Source: Candidatus Zixiibacteriota bacterium
GTDB lineage: Bacteria > Zixibacteria > MSB-5A5 > GN15 > FEB-12
NCBI GenBank assembly: GCA_034439475.1
Contig: JAWXAN010000042.1
Span: 128,765 to 192,764 of the forward strand
DNA: 64,000 nt
Reading direction: 5' to 3'
The translations under genes and the position numbers were made by a program. Under the pieces are notes generated by a model, which did no database searches, was not told where the DNA came from, and was given only the letters and a program-made list of their open reading frames with translations. Of this stretch, positions 1 to 7,232 are shown piece by piece. Each line of letters begins with the position of its first letter. Position 1 is the stretch's first letter.

Positions 1-198
1 CTCAAAGCGCCGCCCTCGGGTCCGACATGGGAAGAAAAGATAGAGATAACCAGTACCGACCAGATCTCTGTCTTTACCCGTCAACTTTCTGCAGACCTCG
101 CGGAACGGTTGGCTGAAAAGATTGCCTCCAAAATCGATCCTGATAAATTGATTCAACTTATTAAGTCCGAGCTTTTGGCGCGTCATCTCAAGCCCTGA
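1..198 (+). CDS. C-terminal end of an unknown protein (partial)
   Basis: The window opens inside a reading frame that runs from base 1 to a TGA at 196-198, giving 65 residues of a C-terminus. The tail is charged and helical, with a stretch reading LAERLAEKIASKIDPDKLIQ. Similar helical tails occur at the ends of response-regulator-like or chemotaxis-associated proteins in gliding bacteria, but I do not recognise the family. The start and most of the protein lie outside the window. The gene is separated from the next CDS by 185 bases that hold a promoter, so it belongs to a different transcription unit. Confidence 0.6.
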   Translation, partial: LKAPPSGPTWEEKIEITSTDQISVFTRQLSADLAERLAEKIASKIDPDKLIQLIKSELLARHLKP

Positions 199-293
199 TA
201 TTTTTTAACTGGTGACGCCTCTGCTATCTGAATCCCAACATTAGTTCGCTGCGTGACTTATGGGCGGCCATATATTTTGAGGAGGATTGTTCC

Positions 294-329
294 ATGGAAT
301 TATTTGTAAAAACATCTCATGACACTTGA
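294..329 (+). CDS. Possible 11-residue peptide with strong Shine-Dalgarno
   Basis: A full Shine-Dalgarno, GAGGAGGA at 279-286, sits 8 bases before ATG 294, which opens an 11-codon frame (MELFVKTSHDT) ending at TGA 327-329. Its stop overlaps the -35 box of the promoter for the next gene. This ribosome site is better than that of most full genes here. It could be a leader peptide, a real small protein, or the remnant of a lost gene. No known family is recognised. Confidence 0.3.
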   Translation: MELFVKTSHDT

Positions 330-354
330 CTGAATCATAGTAGCTTTTTATATT
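326..354 (+). promoter_or_regulatory. Sigma-70-type promoter for the DUF2064 gene
   Basis: TTGACT at 326-331 and TATATT at 349-354 are separated by exactly 17 bases. Transcription would begin near 361, about 23 bases before the ATG at 384. Confidence 0.6.
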
Positions 355-383
355 CTTATCAGAAATAACCATCAACGTCTGGT

Positions 384-1133
384 ATGGAAATGATGACTTC
401 AAAGAAGAATGGATCAGTAATTGCAATCTGCGTTCAGGAGCCCTCCGAGGATGGTTCTCGAATGGATTTGGGCGCCATCAAAGGTGAGGATCTCCATTTT
501 CTCCACCAGGCTTTTATTACCGACACCGTGGCCAATGCGCTGAGTATTATCGCGACAGAAGTGCGGCTTTATCATTCCGATCTTCAGGAACAGAAGCGCT
601 TCATTGCCATGATCGACGATCACCTCTGTAAGAAATTGAATGGCGCGAAAGCGCAGGGACTTAAAGATAGATTTACCACCCACGAACTTTCGCATGAAGG
701 ATGGGGAAATCGAATTGAGAAAGTTTTCAAAGACTGTTTCAGCCAGGGATACAGCAGCGTGCTTGTCATTGGCAGCCGTACTCCGACGATCACGCCGAAA
801 ATGATGAAGACAGCCCTCAAGATGCTCAAAGAGTGCGATGCCGTCTTCGGACCTACACCGGAAGGCCGATATTATATTATCGGAATGTCCGGCTCTGCGC
901 AGATAAATCTCTCTGAATTGGATTGGACGTCGCCGTCGGTTTACCACGACGTGGCCGCGGCCTTTACGCAAAAACATCTGACCTGGTCAGAGCTTGAGAT
1001 CTGGTATGCTGTCGAAAGCGCCGATGAGCTTGAATTTTTGGCGCGCGATATCAATCAGTACCGGTTCGAAGGGGACGAGGAAACCGCGAGAGAGACCGAA
1101 GCCGTGATGGAGCGGATAATAGCCCGGATGTAA
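384..1133 (+). CDS. DUF2064-family glycosyltransferase-like protein
   Basis: This 249-residue soluble protein resembles the DUF2064 (TIGR04282) family, which has a nucleotide-sugar-transferase (GT-A) fold. Visible landmarks are the region VLVIGSRTPTITPKMM (about residues 129-144), then VFGPTPEGRYYIIGM (about 152-166) and LDWTSPSVY, which match in order the family's GxDxP, GPxxDGGYYLLG and WSTP blocks. The usual aspartate of the first block and the D of the second are absent here (SRTP and PEGR), so metal or sugar-nucleotide binding may be altered. ATG 384 is followed in frame by ATGs at 390 and 393, and none has a clear ribosome site. The creatininase-family gene begins 5 bases after the stop, so the two are probably co-transcribed. 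The real substrate is unknown. Confidence 0.65.
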   Translation: MEMMTSKKNGSVIAICVQEPSEDGSRMDLGAIKGEDLHFLHQAFITDTVANALSIIATEVRLYHSDLQEQKRFIAMIDDHLCKKLNGAKAQGLKDRFTTHELSHEGWGNRIEKVFKDCFSQGYSSVLVIGSRTPTITPKMMKTALKMLKECDAVFGPTPEGRYYIIGMSGSAQINLSELDWTSPSVYHDVAAAFTQKHLTWSELEIWYAVESADELEFLARDINQYRFEGDEETARETEAVMERIIARM

Positions 1134-1138
1134 TTTAC

Positions 1139-1873
1139 ATGGAAAGACAGCTTCAGAAACTAAGCTGGCTGACAGTCCAGAAACTTGTCCCCGCTTCGAT
1201 AGACACGCTCATTCTGCCGGTCGGCACCGTCGAAGCTCATGGCTCGGCCTGTCTTGGAACCGACAATTTTATTCCCGAAACAATTTCAGATGGTATTGCC
1301 GAACAACTCAACGCGCTTATTGCGCCGACAGTGAACTACGGAATAACCCGTTCGCTGGCGCGCTATCCTGGCGGGTCAACAATCAAACCGGAAACATTCT
1401 CACTCTATATCAGAGATATTCTTGATTCTTCAGCTAACAGCGGATTTAAAAACATAATCATCATGAATGGACATGGCGGCAATAATTCGGCGCTGAAATC
1501 GACGGCACTGGATTTTCATTACGCCAAAAAATGTAACGTGGCCGTTATTCACTGGTGGGAACTGTGCGCTCAGATGACCGAGCAATTCTTCGGTCATGCC
1601 GGAGGACACGCAGGAACCGATGAAACGGCGATGGTTCATGCTGTCGACCCGTCCCTCGCCGGCAGATCGACCTACTCGCCTGAACTCGCTTACACCTTCA
1701 GGGCGGGCGCGGATATATATCCTGTCCCGGGCACTATTCTTCTCTATAAAGAAGGGGAAGGATATCCTGAATTTGATGAGGAGAAGGCACGCCAGTACCG
1801 CTTGAAAGTCATCGAGACTGTCGGTGCGTTTTGTGTGTCGGTGGTCGATCGCTGGCGCAAAGCCGGGTTTTAG
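1139..1873 (+). CDS. Creatininase-family amidohydrolase
   Basis: The 244-residue product matches the creatininase (creatinine amidohydrolase, also MftE) family of metal-dependent amidohydrolases. Family landmarks are LPVGTVEAHG with its metal-binding Glu and His (about residues 25-35), a following GTDN that supplies an Asp, NGHGGNNSALK (about 110-120), and GGHAGTDETAMV (about 153-164), whose Glu is the last metal ligand. All expected ligands appear present. Length is typical for the family. The gene starts 5 bases after the DUF2064-like gene. Family members open cyclic amides or trim peptides such as mycofactocin precursor, but no mycofactocin gene is nearby, so the substrate stays open. Confidence 0.85.
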   Translation: MERQLQKLSWLTVQKLVPASIDTLILPVGTVEAHGSACLGTDNFIPETISDGIAEQLNALIAPTVNYGITRSLARYPGGSTIKPETFSLYIRDILDSSANSGFKNIIIMNGHGGNNSALKSTALDFHYAKKCNVAVIHWWELCAQMTEQFFGHAGGHAGTDETAMVHAVDPSLAGRSTYSPELAYTFRAGADIYPVPGTILLYKEGEGYPEFDEEKARQYRLKVIETVGAFCVSVVDRWRKAGF

Positions 1874-1946
1874 CTCTTTATCCAATACTATGCCTTTATC
1901 CTGTCAGTCTCCCAGTGAGATAGAGTAGGACAAAGGGGCAGTTCAG

Positions 1947-1995
1947 TTTTAATCTATTCGCGCGGTACGTACCGGTTTGCGCGTTCAGATTAAAA
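1947..1995. repeat. Nested inverted repeat between convergent genes
   Basis: TTTTAATCT (1947-1955) pairs with AGATTAAAA (1987-1995). After a 3-by-3 internal loop, CGCGC (1959-1963) pairs with GCGCG (1979-1983), and the loop holds the palindrome GGTACGTACC (1964-1973). It lies between the plus-strand creatininase gene and the minus-strand outer-membrane protein gene. There is no long T run on either side, so it is either an atypical bidirectional terminator or a protein-binding or cruciform site. Confidence 0.55.
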
Positions 1996-2006
1996 TCACA
2001 CCACCA

Positions 2007-2037
2007 GGCAAGCCTGCCCGCTATGGCGGGGTTTGCC
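2007..2037. repeat. Dispersed hairpin repeat, copy A
   Basis: The hairpin pairs GGCAA (2007-2011) with TTGCC (2033-2037) and CCCGC (2017-2021) with GCGGG (2026-2030) around a TATG loop. The core GCCTGCCCGCTATGGCGG recurs in related form at 55124 and 60317, always between genes. Confidence 0.5.
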
Positions 2038-2064
2038 ATAAGAAATCAAGATAGAATGTACATC

Positions 2065-2904
2065 TTAAAAATGGTCGATATAGACGATTCGCATCTCACG
2101 GGCGAAGGTCTCTGCTTCTCGTCGGTTCACAAAGAGATCGCGTGCCATGATTTCAATTTCAAGATTTTCAGTGAAAAGCCATTTGAGCGACATATTCATG
2201 TAGCCGCGTCCCCGACCTGAAATTTCAGAGAATGTCCCGTTGTCATCATTGAAGGCGGCATCGTATTCGACAAGGAAAGCCATGTTGTCGTAGAAGGTGG
2301 CATCGAATCCTGCAAAGAGATTTACTTCTTTGTCAGCGTCTATTTTATTCTCAAGCGAGTAATTTATGCCAAGGTGCCAGCCTGACGTCCAATTGAAGAA
2401 ATAGAAATTGCGGCTCGCGACAGCGTAAAATCCGCGAGACTTAAAGGTATATCTCTCATAGAGGTCACTGTAGTTTCCCATCCCTTGGTCGGTGAAGCCG
2501 ACGGTCATGGCGGGCAGATAGGCCAGTTCATCGACAATGCGGAATTTCAGACTAAATCCGATTCTCGGATTTGAATTTAGCGTTCTATTTGACAGGACAT
2601 TGTCGCCCCCGAATGAAATGCCAAGCTGAAATCTATTGGAGAGGCCGATATCTGTATACCCAAGTCCGCCACCATTTTGATAGAGACGCACACCGATATT
2701 AAAGTTGGCGCGGGGAAGAGTGCCCGCGGTCGGCAAGTCGACCAATGTTCGGGGCGGAATGTCGTAAAGGGTGTGACGGCCGTCATTAACAGACGCAGGC
2801 TGACGATTGTCGTATGGCTCCTGGGCGCTGGAGAACTGGAATAGCGAGAGTAAAAATATTGTGCTCGCCCCAAGTAAAGACAGTGTTCGCTCTCTAATAT
2901 TCAT
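2065..2904 (-). CDS. Putative outer-membrane protein with signal peptide
   Basis: The 279-residue product starts with a signal peptide (positive N-region, hydrophobic core, cleavage likely after SSAQ near residue 28). The mature part has a proline-rich segment with LVDLPTAGTLPRANF, then many alternating polar/hydrophobic strands rich in aromatic residues and glycine (for example NIGVRLYQNGGGLGY and LGISFGG), which suggests a small beta-barrel or YjbH-like outer-membrane protein. I do not recognise a named family. It is downstream of pabB-pabC on the same strand but has its own strong promoter at 2913-2942. The start codon lies only 1-3 bases after the predicted transcription start, so the mRNA may be leaderless. 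Confidence 0.65.
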   Translation of the reverse strand: MNIRERTLSLLGASTIFLLSLFQFSSAQEPYDNRQPASVNDGRHTLYDIPPRTLVDLPTAGTLPRANFNIGVRLYQNGGGLGYTDIGLSNRFQLGISFGGDNVLSNRTLNSNPRIGFSLKFRIVDELAYLPAMTVGFTDQGMGNYSDLYERYTFKSRGFYAVASRNFYFFNWTSGWHLGINYSLENKIDADKEVNLFAGFDATFYDNMAFLVEYDAAFNDDNGTFSEISGRGRGYMNMSLKWLFTENLEIEIMARDLFVNRREAETFAREMRIVYIDHF

Positions 2905-2912
2905 AATAATTG

Positions 2913-2942
2913 AGTATAGAGAGGATGCAAAAAGTTTGTCAA
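2913..2942 (-). promoter_or_regulatory. Promoter of the outer-membrane protein gene (leaderless type)
   Basis: Read on the minus strand, TTGACA (2942-2937) and TATACT (2918-2913) are 18 bases apart. The predicted transcription start is near 2906 and the ATG is 2904-2902. Confidence 0.6.
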
Positions 2943-2984
2943 TTAAAACAATTGAGGAAATGACCGTACAAAAGATTTTTTTGA

Positions 2985-3842
2985 CTAAAGCCGGACAAGG
3001 TGCCTAAACTCTTGTGACAACGAATCGGTCACAGGCCCCGCCGGGAATAAACTTACTGTATTACTGTGCTTGAGCTTAGCAACCCCCACAATGAGTTTTA
3101 AAGAGCTCGATATGAAGATTTCATCCGCTTTGAGAATTTCTGTGAGGGTGCCGCTTTTCTCAATTAAACGAAAATTCAATTTCTGACAGGCCTTAAATAC
3201 GTGCCGCCGCGTCACCCCGTCAAGACAGCCATCGTCAAGCGAGGGTGTGTAGATGCGGTTGCGTTTCACCCAGAAGAAATTAGCAGATGTTACTTCGGCG
3301 GCGTGTTTTTTTTCGTTGAGCATAAGCGCGTCATCGCACTTGTGTCGTTTGGCCTCATCGAGAGCGGTCGCCTGAATGGCGTATGAAATAGTTTTTATCC
3401 GTCTGAAAATTGATTTCTGATCGACCTTAAAAGTTGAGAGGAAGAGTGTAAACGGGTTGACAGGCATTGTGTGACTCGCCGCGCTGAGAATGATTTGCGG
3501 CGCGCCCTGCGTGCCGAGCCACCGGGCAGATTCTCCAGCGGTTATTGTCAATCGCAGTTTTTTGATTCGCGACGGATGTGCTTTCAACGTAAGATTCATC
3601 CACTCAATCAGCGTTGTCTTGCTGATCGGTATTTTGAGATCGATAACTTTCGCCCCTGTATACAGACGCTCCAAGTGGTCGCTGACAAATATGATTCGAT
3701 TATCAATCACCAAAAAGGTTTCAAATAACCCCTGTGCATAGAGGAGAGCGTTGTCGAAGACAGAAACGACAGCCTTTTCATGTCTCACCAGTTTTCCATT
3801 TATCGAAGTGGCCACATCTATGCCGCGAAGTGAATCTTTCAC
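2985..3842 (-). CDS. pabC: Class IV aminotransferase, probable aminodeoxychorismate lyase
   Basis: This 285-residue PLP-dependent fold-type IV protein probably cleaves 4-amino-4-deoxychorismate to p-aminobenzoate and pyruvate for folate synthesis. The N-terminal block DNALLYAQGLFETFLV (about residues 30-45) and the PLP lysine in RRIKTISYAIQATALDEAK are visible, followed by the family's DDALMLNEKKHAAEVTSANFFW. The start is GTG at 3842, which overlaps the TGA of pabB by four bases (GTGA), so translation is probably coupled. The fold is shared with branched-chain and D-amino acid aminotransferases; the pabB overlap is the main reason for the pabC call. Confidence 0.8.
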   Translation of the reverse strand: MKDSLRGIDVATSINGKLVRHEKAVVSVFDNALLYAQGLFETFLVIDNRIIFVSDHLERLYTGAKVIDLKIPISKTTLIEWMNLTLKAHPSRIKKLRLTITAGESARWLGTQGAPQIILSAASHTMPVNPFTLFLSTFKVDQKSIFRRIKTISYAIQATALDEAKRHKCDDALMLNEKKHAAEVTSANFFWVKRNRIYTPSLDDGCLDGVTRRHVFKACQKLNFRLIEKSGTLTEILKADEIFISSSLKLIVGVAKLKHSNTVSLFPAGPVTDSLSQEFRHLVRL

Positions 3843-5170
3843 AAGGTTGCTCCAACTGCCAGGAGTTGATTTTTTGCTTTGAGCATCATTTCGGCGTACT
3901 CCGAGTGAGCATCGCTATCGGCGACAATTCCGCCGCCTGCATGAGCGGTATAGATGCCGTTGCGGCAAGTCAGAGTTCGGATGGCGATATTAAATTCAGC
4001 GGTTTCGGCGGAAATATATCCAATTGCCCCGGTATATACCCCGCGAGGCTCGGATTCATTTTCCAACAGTATTTCCGCCGCGCGTTTTTTCGGTGTGCCC
4101 GTAATCGAGCCCCCCGGGGCAAGGGCTGTCATGATTTGACCGAGTGTCACATTGTCCGGCAATTCGCATGAAATATCGGCAACCAGGTGGATAAGGGATG
4201 AATATATTTCGCAGCCGTACAGACGGTCCACAGACACCGTGCCGGGCTTGGCGAATTTTCCCAAATCGTTGCGCACAAGGTCGACGATCATCAGCAGTTC
4301 AGCCCGGTCTTTGGCTGAACTTAATAAGGTGAGGACATTTGATTCCTGCGCTGCCAGTGTAGAGCCGCGCTCGATTGTCCCTTTGATGGGTGATGATGTC
4401 AGCCGTGTTCCATTTTTCTTCAGCAGTCGCTCCGGTGAAGAAGAAAGAATCTGGTAGGTGCCACAGTTGAGATAAGCCGAATACGGCGCAGGGTTTAATT
4501 GTCGCAGGCGATTGTAGACTGTCAAAGGATCGGTGTTGCTCCTAATATTAAAACCGGCGGTGAAATTTGCCTGATAGATGTCACCCTCGTATATATGTCG
4601 TTTAAGCAATTTTACCGAGCGTTCATATTCAGGCCATTTAGGGTGTGCCAATAGGGTGGCAGGAGATTGAGTCGGGTCGCCTGCGATTGACTCTTTTTCA
4701 CCATGTTCATGACAAAAATTGTCGGAATGTGTAGTTGTTTTGTTTTGAGAACTTTCATGTGCTCTATGTTCGAAACTCATAACCGAATCATATAGATAAA
4801 AACATGCCGAAGGAAAAGAAGATTCACGCTGATTTGTTGTGAGGTTAATCAGTGGCAGCATACCTTCGTAACTGATAAAGCCAAGGGCAGTTTGTTTGGA
4901 ATTTCGTATGATTGCTTCAAGATAATCAAGCAGTTGCGTTACCCCGCCTTTTGTAATTTCGCGCAAAACCCCTTTTCTTCTTTCAAGAACGCAACCGTTT
5001 TGAACTCTTAATTCGGCTGTTGGGTTACATGCAATAAACGACTGGCTCCCTCGATCGCCGATTTTCAGCGATGAGTCAAGCCACACCGCGCCGGGCCGGT
5101 GTGAAAGCGGACGAAAGAGTTCCAAGGGGCGGCTCTCTTGTACATTTTTGTCATGAGCAAATGTTCGCAT
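3839..5170 (-). CDS. pabB: Aminodeoxychorismate synthase component I
   Basis: The 443-residue product is a chorismate-binding enzyme that adds ammonia to chorismate to make 4-amino-4-deoxychorismate. The C-terminal chorismate-binding domain shows SPIKGTIERG; the Lys of PIKGT is characteristic of PabB, whereas anthranilate synthase TrpE has PIAGT. It also shows PGGSITGTPKKRAAEIL and AHAGGGIVADSDAHSEYAEM. It would need a glutamine amidotransferase partner (PabA/TrpG), which is not in the window. A TTGACA-N16-TAGATT promoter lies just upstream, with transcription predicted to start about 3 bases before the ATG. Confidence 0.9.
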   Translation of the reverse strand: MRTFAHDKNVQESRPLELFRPLSHRPGAVWLDSSLKIGDRGSQSFIACNPTAELRVQNGCVLERRKGVLREITKGGVTQLLDYLEAIIRNSKQTALGFISYEGMLPLINLTTNQRESSFPSACFYLYDSVMSFEHRAHESSQNKTTTHSDNFCHEHGEKESIAGDPTQSPATLLAHPKWPEYERSVKLLKRHIYEGDIYQANFTAGFNIRSNTDPLTVYNRLRQLNPAPYSAYLNCGTYQILSSSPERLLKKNGTRLTSSPIKGTIERGSTLAAQESNVLTLLSSAKDRAELLMIVDLVRNDLGKFAKPGTVSVDRLYGCEIYSSLIHLVADISCELPDNVTLGQIMTALAPGGSITGTPKKRAAEILLENESEPRGVYTGAIGYISAETAEFNIAIRTLTCRNGIYTAHAGGGIVADSDAHSEYAEMMLKAKNQLLAVGATL

Positions 5171-5179
5171 AGTTGGGGA

Positions 5180-5207
5180 AATCTATCGCGCGTCACACGA
5201 ATGTCAA
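5180..5207 (-). promoter_or_regulatory. pabB promoter
   Basis: On the minus strand TTGACA (5207-5202) and TAGATT (5185-5180) are 16 bases apart. The -10 ends 9 bases before the ATG at 5170, leaving almost no leader. It stands back to back with the DUF401 promoter. Confidence 0.5.
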
Positions 5208-5225
5208 GTTCATTCATATGATTCA

Positions 5226-5253
5226 TTGACTTTGCGTTTTTGTGAGATTTATT
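5226..5253 (+). promoter_or_regulatory. Promoter of the DUF401 gene (leaderless type)
   Basis: TTGACT (5226-5231) and TTTATT (5248-5253) are 16 bases apart. The predicted start of transcription, about 5260, coincides with the A of the preferred ATG. Confidence 0.45.
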
Positions 5254-5259
5254 GTCCCG

Positions 5260-6498
5260 ATGGATGGACTCAAGCTTCTCGTAATTTTCATCGTTATCCT
5301 GTACGCCCTGTACCGCAAATTTTCAGTCGGTGTGACGATGCTCTTTGCCGCGGTACTGACCGCCTTGCTCTATCAGGTGGAATTTCCACGACTTGTGCAG
5401 GCTATGAAAATTTTGGTTCTCTCAGGAGATCTTCTTCTGCTGACAGCTATTGTCATTCTTGTCACTATCCTCGGCGCCCTTTTGAAAGACCTTGGTTATC
5501 TTCAGAGGCTTTCACATGCCTGTCAGGGACTCTATGGCGGCAAACGAACTGCGGTGACTATCTTGCCGCCATTAGTCGGTCTGATGCCTATGCCCGGCGG
5601 TTCGCTTCTATCTGCGCCGCTTGTTGAAAATGTGCTTGCCGACGGCAATTACTTACCGGAGTTTAAAGTATCAGCCAACTATTGGTTTCGTCACATGGTC
5701 GAATTTTCATGGCCAATCTATCCGGGGATTATATTGGCCCATGCCATCACTGGTATGTCCATCGGTCAGATTGCGCTCCTACAATTACCGCTGGCGATTA
5801 TCATGCTCGTGCTTGGTCTGATATGTTTCACACGGAAAATTGAGCCATCGAAAAACCGTCCGGTAAGTCTGCCCATTACCATAGTCGGGATTCTTGAAGC
5901 GATTTGGCCGATTGGACTGGCGATGGCTCTCTTTGGTGTTTTTGGAGTGAATTTGTCGCTCGCGCTTGTTGTGTCGATTGTGTCAGTGTTGCTTATCAAC
6001 CGCCCGAGCCGCAAGAGTACTACAGCTTCGTTCAGAAGCGGGTTTTCTTATTCGCTTGTCCTGCTTATCTTCGGTATTCTGACTTTTCAAATGGTACTGG
6101 ATCTATCCGGGGCGGTCGGTTCCATTCCGGCTTTGGCGCAAAGATACGCCCTTCCGTCTGAACTTGTGATTTTTCTGGTCTGTTTTACCATTGGACTGCT
6201 GACATCGATGTCATCCGGGGTTGTCGGTTTGGGCTACATTCTATTGGCCGGATTTCTGTATGACCCGATACTCTCGCCATCGTCTATTCTGTTAGCCTAT
6301 TTGTCAGGGTATATTGGTATGATGCTCTCGCCCACGCACCTTTGTCTTGTTCTTACCACTGATTATTTTAAGGCAAATCTTGGGGCCGTCTATAGAACCA
6401 TAATCCCACCATTATTATTGCTCTCTGGATTAGGATTTTTATTGTATTTAAGTCCGTGGGGGCGTATAATTAATAGTTATGTTGTTGTAATCAAATAA
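5260..6498 (+). CDS. DUF401-family polytopic membrane protein
   Basis: The 412-residue protein is almost entirely hydrophobic, with about 10-12 predicted membrane helices, and resembles the DUF401 family of putative permeases in the ion transporter superfamily. A conserved-looking block, PPLVGLMPMPGGSLLSAPLVE, lies near residues 106-126, and a second reentrant-like segment, SSGVVGLGYILLAGF, near residues 318-332. Substrate is unknown. The frame can be extended to a GTG at 5242, but I chose ATG 5260 because it gives the usual N-terminus and coincides with the predicted transcription start. The gene is divergent from pabB and is followed by 131 bases before the sigma factor start. Confidence 0.7.
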   Translation: MDGLKLLVIFIVILYALYRKFSVGVTMLFAAVLTALLYQVEFPRLVQAMKILVLSGDLLLLTAIVILVTILGALLKDLGYLQRLSHACQGLYGGKRTAVTILPPLVGLMPMPGGSLLSAPLVENVLADGNYLPEFKVSANYWFRHMVEFSWPIYPGIILAHAITGMSIGQIALLQLPLAIIMLVLGLICFTRKIEPSKNRPVSLPITIVGILEAIWPIGLAMALFGVFGVNLSLALVVSIVSVLLINRPSRKSTTASFRSGFSYSLVLLIFGILTFQMVLDLSGAVGSIPALAQRYALPSELVIFLVCFTIGLLTSMSSGVVGLGYILLAGFLYDPILSPSSILLAYLSGYIGMMLSPTHLCLVLTTDYFKANLGAVYRTIIPPLLLLSGLGFLLYLSPWGRIINSYVVVIK

Positions 6499-6542
6499 CT
6501 TAGATCAGAGTTCTTGGCTTTATGGAGTGTGCAATCACATTC

Positions 6543-6557
6543 AGGTCTCAAAGACCT
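6543..6557. repeat. Short palindrome upstream of the ECF sigma gene
   Basis: AGGTCT (6543-6548) and AGACCT (6552-6557) form a perfect 6-bp stem around CAA, followed by ATATTTTGTT. It may be a weak terminator of the DUF401 gene or an operator for the sigma factor operon. Confidence 0.4.
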
Positions 6558-6567
6558 ATATTTTGTT

Positions 6568-6593
6568 GGAACTACTCAGAGCTTTTCGGGTAC
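6568..6593 (+). promoter_or_regulatory. Possible ECF-type promoter (autoregulation)
   Basis: GGAAC at 6568-6572 resembles the GAAC -35 core of group IV sigma factors, and GGTAC at 6589-6593 follows after 16 bases. It is 36 bases upstream of the sigma factor ATG. The match is short and this is a guess. Confidence 0.25.
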
Positions 6594-6629
6594 GAGATTA
6601 GAATAAGACCTACTACAAGAGGGTTCGAC

Positions 6630-7232
6630 ATGTCAAAAGGAACAGAAAAAGATATTGATTTTGCGCTTATAAGGGCCGTCCAGAACGGGGACATGGTTGC
6701 CTTTAATGGTTTAGTGGATCGGTATAAAGAACGTCTCATGAATGTCATCGGCCGCATGCTCTCCTCCACGGAAGAGGCTGAAGACATTGTCCAGGAAACC
6801 TTCGTTCGGGTTTACCAGCATCGCCAATCATTTAATTTTCAGCATTGTTTTTCCACGTGGATTTACACGATTTGCTTGAATCTTGCGCGAAACGAACTTC
6901 GCAAACGCAAGAAATTCAAATTTTACGATATCAATGAAATGCAAGGGAACGAAGCGGAGTTTGCCGTTGAAGCGAAGCTTCCGAGTCGGCTTCCGCAGGC
7001 CATTGACACCGCGGTAAAGGGTCTTCCCGAGAAATACCGGCTCGCCTTTATTCTCCGCGATGTGCAAGAAATGCCGTATGAAGAGGTTGCACAGGTTCTT
7101 GGGGTACCGCTGGGAACTGTCAAATCACGTGTCAATCGGGCACGTCTGATTTTGCGTGATAAATTACAGCCGAGAATGGAGGAATATAATGCACTGTCGA
7201 AAAGTACGCTCCTTCCTGTCAGCTTTCTCTAA
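6630..7232 (+). CDS. ECF-type RNA polymerase sigma factor
   Basis: The product (200 residues from ATG 6630) is a group IV sigma-70 factor. Region 2 includes MVAFNGLVDRYKERLMN and EEAEDIVQETFVRVYQH; region 4 includes LPEKYRLAFILRDVQEMPYE and VAQVLGVPLGTVKSRVNRAR, the DNA-binding helix-turn-helix. ATG 6630 has an AGAGGG ribosome site 6 bases upstream. An upstream in-frame extension to 6522 lacks family similarity. The 3' end overlaps the anti-sigma gene by 44 bases, the usual arrangement for a sigma factor with its membrane-bound inhibitor. It heads an envelope gene block running to 15209 and probably controls it. Confidence 0.9.
   Translation: MSKGTEKDIDFALIRAVQNGDMVAFNGLVDRYKERLMNVIGRMLSSTEEAEDIVQETFVRVYQHRQSFNFQHCFSTWIYTICLNLARNELRKRKKFKFYDINEMQGNEAEFAVEAKLPSRLPQAIDTAVKGLPEKYRLAFILRDVQEMPYEEVAQVLGVPLGTVKSRVNRARLILRDKLQPRMEEYNALSKSTLLPVSFL

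Noticed and set aside
414-977. 187-codon minus-strand frame
   Set aside because: It lies entirely inside the DUF2064-like gene, has no family likeness and no ribosome site; it is an antisense shadow.
3734-4171. 145-codon plus-strand frame
   Set aside because: It is antisense to the well-supported pabB and pabC genes and its sequence has no recognisable domain.
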